Both the position numbers and the translations under genes were made by a program. This document shows positions 18,599 through 27,133 of a stretch of 64,000 nt of DNA, one piece after another. Positions within the stretch are counted from its first letter, which is position 1, and each line of letters starts with the position of its first letter. The notes under the pieces were generated by a model that worked only from the letters and a program-made list of their open reading frames with translations, had not been told where the DNA came from and did not search any database. Source of the stretch: Aromatoleum tolulyticum (GTDB lineage Bacteria; Pseudomonadota; Gammaproteobacteria; Burkholderiales; Rhodocyclaceae); contig NZ_FTMD01000006.1 of NCBI RefSeq assembly GCF_900156155.1, positions 1 through 64,000 of the forward strand, in the 5' to 3' direction.

Positions 18599-19659
18599 CA
18601 CCACGTCCTCCCAAACAGTTGGGTGCGAAGCGCATCGCACACCTGCCGTCCGCCAAGCCGGGCGGGAAGAGACGTCAGAATTCTGTGCGACAGATCGATA
18701 TCAATCTTCTGGTGCCAGGCGCAATGCCGGAACAGCAACCAACCGGTGTCGCTGTCCAGCTCCATGTGCTTGGCGGACGCTTGGACCGCATCGGTAATCG
18801 AAAGGTCTGGGCGCTCGCAGAAGCCCCTTGCGAAAAAGTCGGCAAGTCGTGCTAGGTGCGGCGCATAGTCCAAGTTGGCGCTATCGAGGAGCCACTCCAA
18901 TTGCCCGGCCATAAGAAGGGGAATCAGTGCGGAGTACGAAACCCGGTATGGGATTCCCAACTCCCCACAGTACCGACGCTCCAACTCCAGCCGCTCCAGC
19001 GTGCGCCACCGGACCTCGTCATCCGCGTCGTCGATCGGCTTCGAGGAAAAGCCGGCGAGCGTCGGACCGTGATGACCTGGAACGGAAACCAGCAGGTCCA
19101 GCGTTGCGACGTACGGCAGCCGTGTTCCAAATTCGTAGCCATGGTCGATGCCGGCGTCTTGCGCGATTTTGAGTAGACCGCGCGACCAGGGAAGCTGACC
19201 GTCTTGGGTACCCGGCACGCCTGTCAGGGGGTGCGGGTGTGGCATCGGCCACAGGGGGAATTGCTCTCGGATGTCGAGAACGCCCAACCACAGGAGCATG
19301 AGTGCGGTGTGATACTCGCCGCGTGAAAAGTAATGCGCAACGCGTCCTAGCCCGGGCATCCAGGAGACGACCTGATTGGACGTCGGTGATGGATTTTTTC
19401 GCCGGATCGTGAGCCACGGCCGGTAGTTGCGGCCATGTCCTTGGCCGTGGCCGCCTTGAACGCGCTCCATCAGCTTCTTCCAGCTCATACCTTTAGCCGG
19501 CCGTTGCTTTGGCTCCACCTTGATGGGCAAGTGCGCGGCGATCTCCGCATCAGTTGCAGCGGTCGAGTGGGTTGTCGAACCCGTGCATGGAGCGCTTGTG
19601 AATTGCGCGGCTATATGGTTGTCGACGTCTTCTTGTGTCTGCTCCGCTACTGCTGGCAT
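18598..19659 (-). CDS. tnsA: Transposon endonuclease TnsA
   Basis: A 353-aa protein. Restriction-endonuclease-like active-site residues are visible: E115 (SRGEYHTAL), D188 (ATLDLLVS) and K207 (FSSKPIDD), the counterparts of E63, D114 and K132 in Tn7 TnsA. TnsA cuts the 5' ends so that the element moves by cut-and-paste. I chose the ATG at 19659, which has GGAGG five bases upstream; the longer frame from 19743 has no ribosome site. It is the first gene of tnsA-tnsB-tnsC-tniQ-tniQ. Longer than Tn7 TnsA (273 aa) owing to an N-terminal extension of roughly 80 residues without clear motifs. Confidence 0.88.
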   Translation of the reverse strand: MPAVAEQTQEDVDNHIAAQFTSAPCTGSTTHSTAATDAEIAAHLPIKVEPKQRPAKGMSWKKLMERVQGGHGQGHGRNYRPWLTIRRKNPSPTSNQVVSWMPGLGRVAHYFSRGEYHTALMLLWLGVLDIREQFPLWPMPHPHPLTGVPGTQDGQLPWSRGLLKIAQDAGIDHGYEFGTRLPYVATLDLLVSVPGHHGPTLAGFSSKPIDDADDEVRWRTLERLELERRYCGELGIPYRVSYSALIPLLMAGQLEWLLDSANLDYAPHLARLADFFARGFCERPDLSITDAVQASAKHMELDSDTGWLLFRHCAWHQKIDIDLSHRILTSLPARLGGRQVCDALRTQLFGRTW

Positions 19660-19897
19660 ATGCGCCTCCGAAATCCAGCGAACCCTTGCACCGACAAGGT
19701 TCTGGCTCCGAGTGTGGGCTAGAGCCTCGCCAAGCCAGGGCAAAAGTTCCGAATTTGGACGTAACTCCCACCTGCCGCGGCACTAAAGCGGCCGCAGCAC
19801 GTTGGGAACCGAAGGAAGGCGGCTTGACGCTGGGGAGGGGAGTGACGATACTTTGAGGTGTCCAGTCTCGTTGTAGCGTCAGCTACGCGAACCCCAG

Positions 19898-19927
19898 CGG
19901 GGCAAGCCGAAAGGTTTGCCCCGTTTT
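19898..19927 (+). terminator. Probable intrinsic terminator, hairpin plus T4
   Basis: The stem cggggcaa (19898-19905) pairs with ttgccccg (19916-19923), followed by tttt. It overlaps the stop of the XRE gene that reads the other way, so it may end transcripts in either direction; the T-run favours the plus strand. It insulates tnsA from the regulator region. Confidence 0.5.
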
Positions 19928-20360
19928 ACATTTCCGTCTCCTCCTCTTGGTTGCCCTTCACGCGCCGCCGCAAGCGCCTTTGCGAGGCTGGAGGCTCGGT
20001 TCTCATGGATTGCGGAAGGCGAAGGGCGATCCGCATCAACTCAATTTGAGCCGGATGTAAGTGGTCGAGTTGGCGCCTCAACTCGTTGCATAGGCGATAG
20101 ACCGCCTCGGGCGCCTCGCTCGGAACGACGAGCTTTCGTTGGGACGCCTCCAGCGATTCCCACAGTCGTGACTGCCAGGTGCTATCTAGTTCCAGCGCGC
20201 TAATCAATTTTTCGACGAAGGCTGCCGTCGGCGGGCCCTTGGTACCGATTTCCAGTGCCGAGATGTAGCTCTGCTCGTAGCCGAGCTTGTCGGCCAGTTC
20301 TGCTTGCCTCAGCTGGTAGACGAGGCGCAGTTCCTGAAGCGTGGCTGAGAAGGGGCTCAT
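19926..20360 (-). CDS. XRE-family regulator (leftward member of a divergent pair)
   Basis: A 144-aa protein. Residues 8-65 hold a Cro/CI helix-turn-helix: LQELRLVYQLRQAELADKLG then YEQSYISALEIGTKGPP. The C-terminal part is helical and ends in a basic stretch. It is driven by an excellent promoter (20398-20426) whose spacer contains the near-palindrome GGTTTAACC, a good place for self-repression. The gene lies 267 bp upstream of tnsA on the same strand, with a hairpin between them. A natural guess is control of cargo or transposition genes, but nothing ties it to either. Confidence 0.8.
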   Translation of the reverse strand: MSPFSATLQELRLVYQLRQAELADKLGYEQSYISALEIGTKGPPTAAFVEKLISALELDSTWQSRLWESLEASQRKLVVPSEAPEAVYRLCNELRRQLDHLHPAQIELMRIALRLPQSMRTEPPASQRRLRRRVKGNQEEETEM

Positions 20361-20397
20361 AAATCTGACGAGGTCGTAATAAGCACCGGATGCTGTT

Positions 20398-20426
20398 ATA
20401 TTAGGTTTAACCGTTTATAGTGTCAA
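20398..20426 (-). promoter_or_regulatory. Sigma-70 promoter with operator-like palindrome in the spacer
   Basis: On the complement, TTGACA (20421-20426) and TAATAT (20398-20403) are separated by 17 bp. The spacer holds GGTTTAACC (plus strand 20404-20412), its arms GGTT and AACC forming a perfect inverted repeat. The divergent XRE gene starts within about 15 bp, so one repressor could control both directions. Confidence 0.75.
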
Positions 20427-20437
20427 CGAATGTTGAT

Positions 20438-20878
20438 ATGACCGTGCGCCAGATTGCCAACCAAATCGTGCCGGGGCTGCATCATCGACTGCGACGGGAG
20501 CGAGAGCGCCTGGGACTCAGTCAGGAGGAGTTCGCTCGCCAGTTGGGGATTACTCGCGTTACGCAGAACTACTACGAAAACGGCTCGCGGGAACCAGGGC
20601 TCGGTTACCTCTCGGCCTTTGGGCAAAATGGAGGGGATCTGCTGTACCTGCTCTTTGCTGAGGAATCGGGCGCTGAATATGCGGAAATCCTCGACTGGGA
20701 GCTCTTCGAAAAGGTCTGGGCTTGGGTTCAACGGGTTGCAGTCGACACCGAAGGCCGGCCCTATCCGGCGGATCTACAAACCAAGGCCTTCCGGCTTGCC
20801 TATCGGGCATGTAGACGGGCAAAGCGTGCTGATCCGGATGGGCTTGATCTCACATTGCTTCTTGGAAATGCAGCCTGA
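20438..20878 (+). CDS. XRE-family regulator (rightward member of a divergent pair)
   Basis: A 146-aa protein. The N-terminal region has a classic helix-turn-helix: RRERERLGLSQEEFARQLGI then TRVTQNYYENGSREP. The C-terminal 80 residues (LDWELFEKVWAWVQRVAVDT onward) form a helical domain of unknown role. I preferred the ATG at 20438, since the GTG at 20420 lies inside promoter sequence; neither has a strong ribosome site, and the transcript leader would be very short. It is followed after 15 bp by a membrane-protein gene, likely the same operon. It could sense a ligand or pair with the membrane protein as a small signalling unit. Confidence 0.78.
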   Translation: MTVRQIANQIVPGLHHRLRRERERLGLSQEEFARQLGITRVTQNYYENGSREPGLGYLSAFGQNGGDLLYLLFAEESGAEYAEILDWELFEKVWAWVQRVAVDTEGRPYPADLQTKAFRLAYRACRRAKRADPDGLDLTLLLGNAA

Positions 20879-20893
20879 GACTAAGGTGGAATC

Positions 20894-21607
20894 ATGACAA
20901 GAGACGGTAGGAAGGAAATCGAAGAGCAACTCCGTCAGCTCGAAGTATTGCAGTCTGAGTTGGAAGATCGACCGGCGGGGAAACCTTCTGACCCGGATGA
21001 AGTGCTGCAATTTATGGAGGCTGCACTGCGAAGAACTCGTGGCAGCCGAAGTTGGGCTGCGAGGTTCGAACGATTCGCTTGGCGGATCGCCGCTCCATTT
21101 TGGGACTTACGTCTGCGCGCGCAGATTCGACTGGTCCGGGAATTGGGTGCGACCTTGGGCTGGACCGCGAGAGGCACGTCGGAGGCGATCTTGCATCTCG
21201 ACGACCTGGTCTTTGCACGCACTTATGGCTGCCGAGTCGAGGCATCTGTAAAGCGGGCTGTTCGCGAGTTGGCGAACCGCGGCCTTCTTGCCACACATGA
21301 ATTGCGAAACTTGGTTAGCAACCGATGCCTGCGCGTTGATGCCGCCGGCCGGGTTTTTGTGCCTACGAAGCCATGGCTGATGTCTGCGGCGGTTGCCCTG
21401 TCTCTCCTCGCCACGCTCGTCATGCTGCCGATCCTCGTGCCGGTGCTGTGGGCTGAGGCCGAGATTTGGAGGATAGTGCTCGGTGTATGGGCAGTCGCAG
21501 TGCCGTACGGATTCGTCTGCTGGCAGATCCAGAGGTACTTTGTGAGGCCTCACCGGTTAATACCGCGGGCACAAAGGGTCATTCCCCACCTGCATCCAGT
21601 CCGTTAA
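20894..21607 (+). CDS. Unknown membrane-anchored protein, 237 aa
   Basis: I do not recognise the family. The N-terminal 150 residues are soluble and helical, starting with a Glu/Gln-rich coil (KEIEEQLRQLEVLQSELEDR). Two C-terminal membrane segments follow (AAVALSLLATLVMLPILVPV and IVLGVWAVAVPYGFVCWQI), with a basic tail. It sits 15 bp downstream of the XRE regulator gene and probably shares its transcript. Such regulator plus two-helix membrane protein pairs occur in mobile elements. A death effector is conceivable, but no toxin motif is visible. Confidence 0.65.
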   Translation: MTRDGRKEIEEQLRQLEVLQSELEDRPAGKPSDPDEVLQFMEAALRRTRGSRSWAARFERFAWRIAAPFWDLRLRAQIRLVRELGATLGWTARGTSEAILHLDDLVFARTYGCRVEASVKRAVRELANRGLLATHELRNLVSNRCLRVDAAGRVFVPTKPWLMSAAVALSLLATLVMLPILVPVLWAEAEIWRIVLGVWAVAVPYGFVCWQIQRYFVRPHRLIPRAQRVIPHLHPVR

Positions 21608-22055
21608 GGATCCGTCCGGTCGGAGGGGTAGGAAGGCGCCATCAGCGGGGGTGGCAACTTTTTCGTCAGGCTATAGGACGTGTTGCTCGGGTGAACCGGC
21701 CAATGGCGGTTTTTACGTGGAAGCTGGCGTTGAACTGGCCCGCGCACCGGCAAGCCGCCATTCGCCTTGCTACGCCACTTCTTGCGGACGACGGGCAGCT
21801 TTCTGAGCGCTACAGCCGTTGGCCAGCGACTTGGCGAGGTCTCTGTCCGGCCATCAGCTGTCACTCGCCGATTCCACAGAGCCGTCATTCGAGCGACTGG
21901 TCCGCTCTGGAATCTGCCAGACGTCTTACGCGAGCAACTCGATCCAGCCGGTACGCTATCGAGTGGCGAGCGGCAACGCAACGCTCAAACAAGTGAGAGT
22001 TGGGCGCGAGAAATCGAACGCTATGCAGCGCGTACCAATCGAACCGACACCCAGA
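21608..22055. other. Gene-free stretch containing left arm of a long inverted repeat
   Basis: This 448-bp stretch has overlapping ORFs without protein features. Its centre (21742-21852) is nearly the same sequence, inverted, as 33916-34026. It marks the boundary of the right-hand cargo block. Confidence 0.6.
21742..21852 (+). repeat. Inverted repeat arm A (111 bp)
   Basis: Aligned by hand with the complement of 33916-34026, there are 12 mismatches in 111 positions and no gap. The first 50 bases differ at only two positions. Similarity continues weakly beyond 21852. Confidence 0.85.
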
Positions 22056-23042
22056 TCAGTCATCCACCACGACGGTATGCGGCACCCTTCCGACCGGCAC
22101 CGAACGCAGCACTTTGCGGCTCGCAGTGTCGACGATTGACACGTCGTCCGACAGGCCGTTCGCTACGAACAGCAGGCTGCCGTCCCGGTTCAGCGTCGCG
22201 CCCCACGCGCGATTGCCCACGAGCACGTAGTCGGTGACCTGGCGGCTCGCGACATCGACGATCGCGATGTGATTGGCGCGGCCGAGCGTCACATATGCGG
22301 TCTTGCCGTCGCGGCTCATCGTGATGCCGACGGGGGTGACGTCGTCGGGCCGGAAGCCCTTCGGCTTGAACTCGACCTTCGCCTTGAGCGTGTTCTTCGC
22401 GCCGTCGAGCACGGTGACCGCGCCGCCGAGCTCGTTCGTGACCCACACCTCGCCGCCGTCCGGCGTGATCGCGAAGCGGCGCGGCCGGTTGCCGACGACG
22501 ACGTTCGCGAGGATGCCGTTCGTCGCCGGGTCGATCACGTGCACCATGTTCGCGACTTCGGAGGTCACATAGAGCCGCTTGCCGTCCGGGCTGAGCTTCA
22601 CGCCCTCGGGCTCCTCGCCGACCTCGATCTTTCCGATCTTCTTGCGCGACCCGACGTCGATGACTGTGACCTGCGCGTCCTCCTCGTTGGAGACGTACAT
22701 CCGCTTGCCGTCGGGCGACAGGTCGAACATCTCGGGATCCTCGCCGACCGGAATGCTGTGGGTGACCTTGAGCTGCGCGATGTCGATGACATCGACCCGG
22801 TTCGAGTTGCTCGCGATCACGAACAGCGCGCTGCCGTCCGGCGACAGGCGCATGTCGCGCGGGCGCTTGCCGGTCGCAACCGTCTTGATGACCTGATGCG
22901 TCTTGCCGTCGAGCACGGCGACCGCATTGTCGTTCTCGCTGCTGACGAAGATGAGGCCGGTGTTCTTTGCGTGGGCGGGCACCGCGAGCGCGGCGGCAAG
23001 CAGCGCACCGACGAGCGATGCAGGAAGTCGGGGGAAAATCAC
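22056..23042 (-). CDS. YVTN-family beta-propeller protein, PQQ-catabolism-associated type
   Basis: A 328-aa exported protein: an N-terminal signal peptide (PASLVGALLAAALAVPAHA) and then about seven beta-propeller repeats of YVTN type, for example VAVLDGKTHQVIKTVATG and VTVIDVGSRKKIGKIEVG. Length and repeat spacing fit the TIGR03866 family, found next to PQQ-dependent alcohol dehydrogenase and transport genes. The start is a GTG with AGGAG eight bases upstream. It is 165 bp downstream of the TonB receptor on the same strand, possibly one transcript. The role is unproven: it may bind a substrate or cofactor in the periplasm. No PQQ dehydrogenase is present in the window. Confidence 0.85.
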   Translation of the reverse strand: MIFPRLPASLVGALLAAALAVPAHAKNTGLIFVSSENDNAVAVLDGKTHQVIKTVATGKRPRDMRLSPDGSALFVIASNSNRVDVIDIAQLKVTHSIPVGEDPEMFDLSPDGKRMYVSNEEDAQVTVIDVGSRKKIGKIEVGEEPEGVKLSPDGKRLYVTSEVANMVHVIDPATNGILANVVVGNRPRRFAITPDGGEVWVTNELGGAVTVLDGAKNTLKAKVEFKPKGFRPDDVTPVGITMSRDGKTAYVTLGRANHIAIVDVASRQVTDYVLVGNRAWGATLNRDGSLLFVANGLSDDVSIVDTASRKVLRSVPVGRVPHTVVVDD

Positions 23043-23206
23043 TAGCGTCTCCTCATTCGTTGATACTTCGTGGCACTGCTGAGCGCCCGGGCCGCTGCCG
23101 GGACCTTCAGAAGGGTTTCAGCGAGCGTCGTGCCGCTCGTCGATGGCGGCAGCACCGAAAGATCGCTCATTTGTCGGGGCGGTCAGGGCGAGGGGGACAG
23201 GCGTGA

Positions 23207-25504
23207 TCAAAGCCCCTTCCACGCGTAGCGTAAGCCGATCCACGCACTGCGCGGCGTGCCGGGGGCGATGAACTGCTCGCGGCGCCATCCTTCTGGATCC
23301 GCTTCAAAGGTGTTGCCAGTACCGACGAATGGGTTTTCGGCCAGCGCGCCGGCCGTCGCATAGCGGCGGTCGAAGACATTGTCGACGCGCGCGAACAGCG
23401 TCCAGTCGCGCGCGAGCTTGTAGTCCGCGTTCAGGTTGACGATCGCGTAACCGCCGAGCTTGCCGCGGCCGCCCAAATCTTCGTCCGGCTCGTGGCGGTT
23501 GTTCTCGTTGCCCCGCACATACTGGCTAGAGTACGCGAGCAGGTCGGCGCCGATGCGTAGCGCGTCCGCGGCACGCCAGCCGAGGCCCAGCTTCAGGCTG
23601 TGCGTCGGCAGCCCGGGCAGGCGATCGCCGCGCTCGACGCGGATCTCGTCGTCGGGACAGCCGCCTTCGCCTTCGGTGCTGTTGTTCTCGGCGAGCATGC
23701 AGGCGGAGGACTGGAACGTCGCGTTGAGGTAGCTGTAGTTCACGCGCCAGTCGAGGACACCGGTCTCCCCGGAAAGGCCCAGTTCGACGCCTTCGCGGCG
23801 GGTGCGGCCGAAGTTCGTGAAGAAGCCGAGGCTGCCACCGGTGCCGACGAAGAGGATGTCGTCGCGGTTGGTGCTGCGGAAGGCGGTTGCATTCCACAGC
23901 ATGTTGCCGGCGATTCTGCCGCGCACACCCAGCTCGAAAGTCCGCGTGACGACCTGGTCGAGGAAGGGGTCGGCGGCCATCGCATTGGGCAGGCTGCAGG
24001 CATTCTCGGGATCGGCGCACCCCAGCTCGATCGGCGTCGGCGCGCGGCTGCCCTGGGAGAAGCCGCCGTACACGGTAAGGGAGGGTGCGGCTTGCCAAGT
24101 GAGGCCCAGCGCGGGGTTGAGCTTGCGGTAGGTGAAGTCGCCGTTGAGGGCGTCACCCATGCGGTCGCGGTTTATCACCCGGGTGCGATTGAAGCGCAGC
24201 GAGCCGGTCAGATGCACGGTGGAGGCCAGCGCGACGGTGTCGGTGGCATAGACGCTGGTGGTTCGGGTACGGCCGAGCAGGCTGTTCACCTGCTCCTCGT
24301 CTTCGTCGGCCTCGATGCCACGATTGCCGGTGAGTTCGCCACCCTGCTCGCTCTGACGGAAGCTGGCACGGCTGCGGTCGTGGGACACCCCGACGGCAAA
24401 CTGGTGGGCACCGGCGATACGGCTCCACTGCAGGGCCAGGCCCGCGGCGTTCTGGTCGGTACGGGTGCGGTTGAGCACACCGTTTTCCGGCCCCTCCCCG
24501 GCGGGAAAGCCGGCATCGGCCCATTCCTCGAACTCGTCCTCGTACTCGTCGTTGCCGTCGCCGTTGAGCGTGCGCGTGCGGGTGCGCCGGACATAGACGG
24601 TGCCGGAGATCTGGTCGTTGTCGCTCAGCCACTGACTGCCGGAGAGCGCCAGCAGGGTGCTGCGGTTCTTCGTCTGGTCGGGATGGGTGAAGATCGCTTC
24701 GCGCCGTTGGCGTTCCATGCTTTCGGGCACCAGGCCGTTGCCGATGAGATCGGTGTTGGCGTGGGCCAGCGTGAGGGCGAGATCGGTCGTCGCAGTGCTC
24801 CAGGCGAGCTTGCCGAACAGCTGGCCGACCTCCGAGGGAGAACGGTCGCGCCAGCCGTCCTCCTTCATCCCCTCGGCAGCGACAAACCAGGAGAGTTCGT
24901 CGCGCTTGCCGCCGTGTTCGACGGAGCCGCCGCGGCGACCAAAGGAGCCGCCGTACAGCTCGATCTCCCCGCCCGGGTGGGTGTCGCCGCGCTTGGTCTG
25001 GATCGCCAGCGCGCCGCCCAGGGTGTTCAGACCGTAGAGCGGATTGGAGCCCGGCACCAAGGCCAGCGTGGCGATCGCCGCCTGGGGGATCAGGTCCCAG
25101 TTCACGACGTCGCCGAAGGGCTCATTCACGCGCACGCCGTCGAGGAACACGGAGAGGCCCTGCGGCGTGCCGAGCAGGGGCGAGGCGGAGAAGCCGCGGT
25201 AATTCACGTCGGCCTGGTAGGGGTTGCCCTGGATCTCGTTGACATTGACGCTGGGCAGGCTGCGCTGCAGGTCTTCGGCGAGCGATTGGCCGCCCGCCTC
25301 GCGCAGACGCTGGCTGCTTAGGGTCTGGACGTTGGCGGGGACCTGGTCCTTGGGTAGGCCGATACCGGGCAGCGGCGTGGTCCCGACGACCTCCACCGGC
25401 GCGAGTTCGACGGTCTCGGCGGCGACAGCCGTCGCGGCGGGCCCCACAGAGGCGATGAAGAGGGCCAGCGCTTTGCGGATTGGTGCCCGGCTATCGTGCT
25501 GCAT
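23207..25504 (-). CDS. TonB-dependent outer-membrane receptor
   Basis: A 765-aa protein. It has a signal peptide, a TonB-box-like ETVELAPVEVVG, a plug domain beginning VQTLSSQRLREAGGQSLAED with the conserved NIQ-like VNEIQGNPYQADVNYRGF, and a 22-strand barrel ending in the aromatic terminus AWIGLRYAWKGL. The start at 25504 is fixed by AAGGAG four bases upstream and the signal peptide; the frame is open to 26833, but that extension is the complement of the kinase gene. It imports an unknown ligand, perhaps a metal chelate or cofactor such as PQQ. It neighbours the beta-propeller gene downstream and is divergent from the two-component system. Confidence 0.9.
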   Translation of the reverse strand: MQHDSRAPIRKALALFIASVGPAATAVAAETVELAPVEVVGTTPLPGIGLPKDQVPANVQTLSSQRLREAGGQSLAEDLQRSLPSVNVNEIQGNPYQADVNYRGFSASPLLGTPQGLSVFLDGVRVNEPFGDVVNWDLIPQAAIATLALVPGSNPLYGLNTLGGALAIQTKRGDTHPGGEIELYGGSFGRRGGSVEHGGKRDELSWFVAAEGMKEDGWRDRSPSEVGQLFGKLAWSTATTDLALTLAHANTDLIGNGLVPESMERQRREAIFTHPDQTKNRSTLLALSGSQWLSDNDQISGTVYVRRTRTRTLNGDGNDEYEDEFEEWADAGFPAGEGPENGVLNRTRTDQNAAGLALQWSRIAGAHQFAVGVSHDRSRASFRQSEQGGELTGNRGIEADEDEEQVNSLLGRTRTTSVYATDTVALASTVHLTGSLRFNRTRVINRDRMGDALNGDFTYRKLNPALGLTWQAAPSLTVYGGFSQGSRAPTPIELGCADPENACSLPNAMAADPFLDQVVTRTFELGVRGRIAGNMLWNATAFRSTNRDDILFVGTGGSLGFFTNFGRTRREGVELGLSGETGVLDWRVNYSYLNATFQSSACMLAENNSTEGEGGCPDDEIRVERGDRLPGLPTHSLKLGLGWRAADALRIGADLLAYSSQYVRGNENNRHEPDEDLGGRGKLGGYAIVNLNADYKLARDWTLFARVDNVFDRRYATAGALAENPFVGTGNTFEADPEGWRREQFIAPGTPRSAWIGLRYAWKGL

Positions 25505-25702
25505 GATGCTCCTTGTGGTGCTCTGGTATGGGTCAGGTGGTCGTTCTCGCGGCCTTCGATTCGCTTGCAATTGGCCTGTGCCGAAATCCCGCCGGATACA
25601 TTGCACGGAGCAGAGTACGTACGCCCCGCGTCGTCTTCCATAGGAAAAATTCCCGACTTTTATCCGGTGCGCGAACCGCCCGGCTGATGTGATACTGCCC
25701 AC

Positions 25703-27133
25703 ATGGAACTGACCTACGTACTGTTGCGCCGCGCGGCGGCGATTTCGCTCGCCTGTCTGCTCTGCGTCCTGCTCCTCGCGGCGTGGCGGGCTCAATCCGA
25801 TGTCCGCCGCGAAGGCCAGGGCGCCGGGCAGCTCGCGCTCTTGAGCAGCCAGCTCGCCGCTTTGCAGAACGCGCCGGACAATGCGCTCGGGGAGCGGATC
25901 GAGGCTTTGCGCGAAGCGGGCCGCTTGGGCCGCTTGCGTCACCTCCAGTTCCGGCTCGAGGATGGGAGAAGCGGTGAAGTGCTGGCGCAATCCGTGGCAG
26001 AGGAACTGTCCCCGCCGGCAATGCGACCCTTCCTGTGGCTGCTGGGCCTCTTTGCGCGCCCGCACGCGGCGGAGGAATCGGCCTGGCTGCTGGAGCGTGC
26101 CGATGGCCGCACGTTTCGCATCACCCTGACCACGCATCCGTTCAGCGAGCAACGAGAGGCGTTCGACGAAATCCTCGGCGTCACCGGGGTCCTGCTGCTC
26201 TATAGCCTCAGCCTGCTGGCTGCCCTGTACTGGGCGGTGCGGCACGCCTTTGCGCCATTGCGCCAGATCCTCGACACCATTGCCGCCTTCGAGCGCCAGG
26301 ACTATGGGGCACGCTTGCCCGCCCTGCGCATCCGCGAACTCGATGTGATCGCGCGTGCCCTCAACCACTTGGCGGCGGCGCTGGGGCAGACGCAGGAGGA
26401 GCGACGCCTGCTCAGCCTCAAGGTGCTGACCCTGCAGGAAGACGAGCGCGCCCACATCGCCCGCGAGTTGCACGACGAATTCGGCCAATCGCTCACCGCG
26501 ATGCGCGCGGATGCGACCTATCTGCTGCGGCGGACCGAGCAGCAGCCGGAGCTGCACACCGTGGCGGCAGAGTTGGAGCAGCAATGCGCCCGCGTCCAGC
26601 AGGACATACGCAATCTGCTTGGCTGGCTCGGCAACCCGTGCGACGAAGGGAGCCGCGCATCGATTCCAATCTGCGACCTGATCGAAACCCTGGTCCAGAG
26701 CTGGCGCCAGCGCCCGGGACAAACCATCCACTACCAGCTGGCCGTGGACCTTGACGGCAGCGATATCCCCCAAGGTCTGGCGTTGAACCTGTACCGCATG
26801 ACCCAGGAGGCGCTCACCAACGTCGCCCGCCACGCCGGCGCGAAAACGGTGGCAGTGGCCCTCGCCGCCCGCTTCGGGGAGGGTGTGCAGTGGTCGGTGT
26901 GCGACGACGGCATCGGCATCGCCTCCTACACCGAGGCGCTACAGCAGGGCAATGGCCTGGCCGGCATCCGTGAGCGGGTCTGGGCCCACGGAGGCGAACT
27001 GGAAATGCTCGATCGAGGCCCGGCGGGCGGGCCGCGGGGGCTATGCCTTCAGGCACGCTTTCCCTGGCCGGAAGCGGCGCGCGAGCCAGCCGACCGCGCA
27101 TCGGCAATGACGTACGCGAGGACAGTCGAATGA
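25703..27133 (+). CDS. Sensor histidine kinase, NarL/UhpB class
   Basis: A 476-aa protein with two membrane helices (about 5-27 and 157-178) bracketing a periplasmic sensor, then a HAMP-like linker. The HisKA_3 dimerisation helix is ARELHDEFGQS, with phosphoacceptor H257. The ATPase shows LYRMTQEALTNVARHA (N-box), DDGIG (G1) and GNGLAGIRERV (G2). It overlaps the response-regulator gene by four bases (ATGA), so the pair is coupled. It is divergent from the TonB receptor with a 198-bp gap and probably controls it and the beta-propeller gene. The stimulus is unknown. Confidence 0.9.
   Translation: MELTYVLLRRAAAISLACLLCVLLLAAWRAQSDVRREGQGAGQLALLSSQLAALQNAPDNALGERIEALREAGRLGRLRHLQFRLEDGRSGEVLAQSVAEELSPPAMRPFLWLLGLFARPHAAEESAWLLERADGRTFRITLTTHPFSEQREAFDEILGVTGVLLLYSLSLLAALYWAVRHAFAPLRQILDTIAAFERQDYGARLPALRIRELDVIARALNHLAAALGQTQEERRLLSLKVLTLQEDERAHIARELHDEFGQSLTAMRADATYLLRRTEQQPELHTVAAELEQQCARVQQDIRNLLGWLGNPCDEGSRASIPICDLIETLVQSWRQRPGQTIHYQLAVDLDGSDIPQGLALNLYRMTQEALTNVARHAGAKTVAVALAARFGEGVQWSVCDDGIGIASYTEALQQGNGLAGIRERVWAHGGELEMLDRGPAGGPRGLCLQARFPWPEAAREPADRASAMTYARTVE

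Noticed and set aside
11618-19659. CRISPR-associated transposon (CAST)
   Set aside because: Two tniQ genes raised this, but no Cas gene or direct-repeat array is visible in the window.
21767-22237. ORFs beginning MLRHFLRT at 21767 (+) and 34001 (-)
   Set aside because: They are the same intergenic repeat read in both arms, and diverge by frameshift; not proteins.
23600-25321. 573-aa plus-strand ORF
   Set aside because: Antisense of the TonB receptor, with composition expected of a GC-rich shadow frame.
23207-26833. 1208-aa reading of the TonB receptor
   Set aside because: The first 443 residues are the complement of the kinase gene; signal peptide and ribosome site place the start at 25504.
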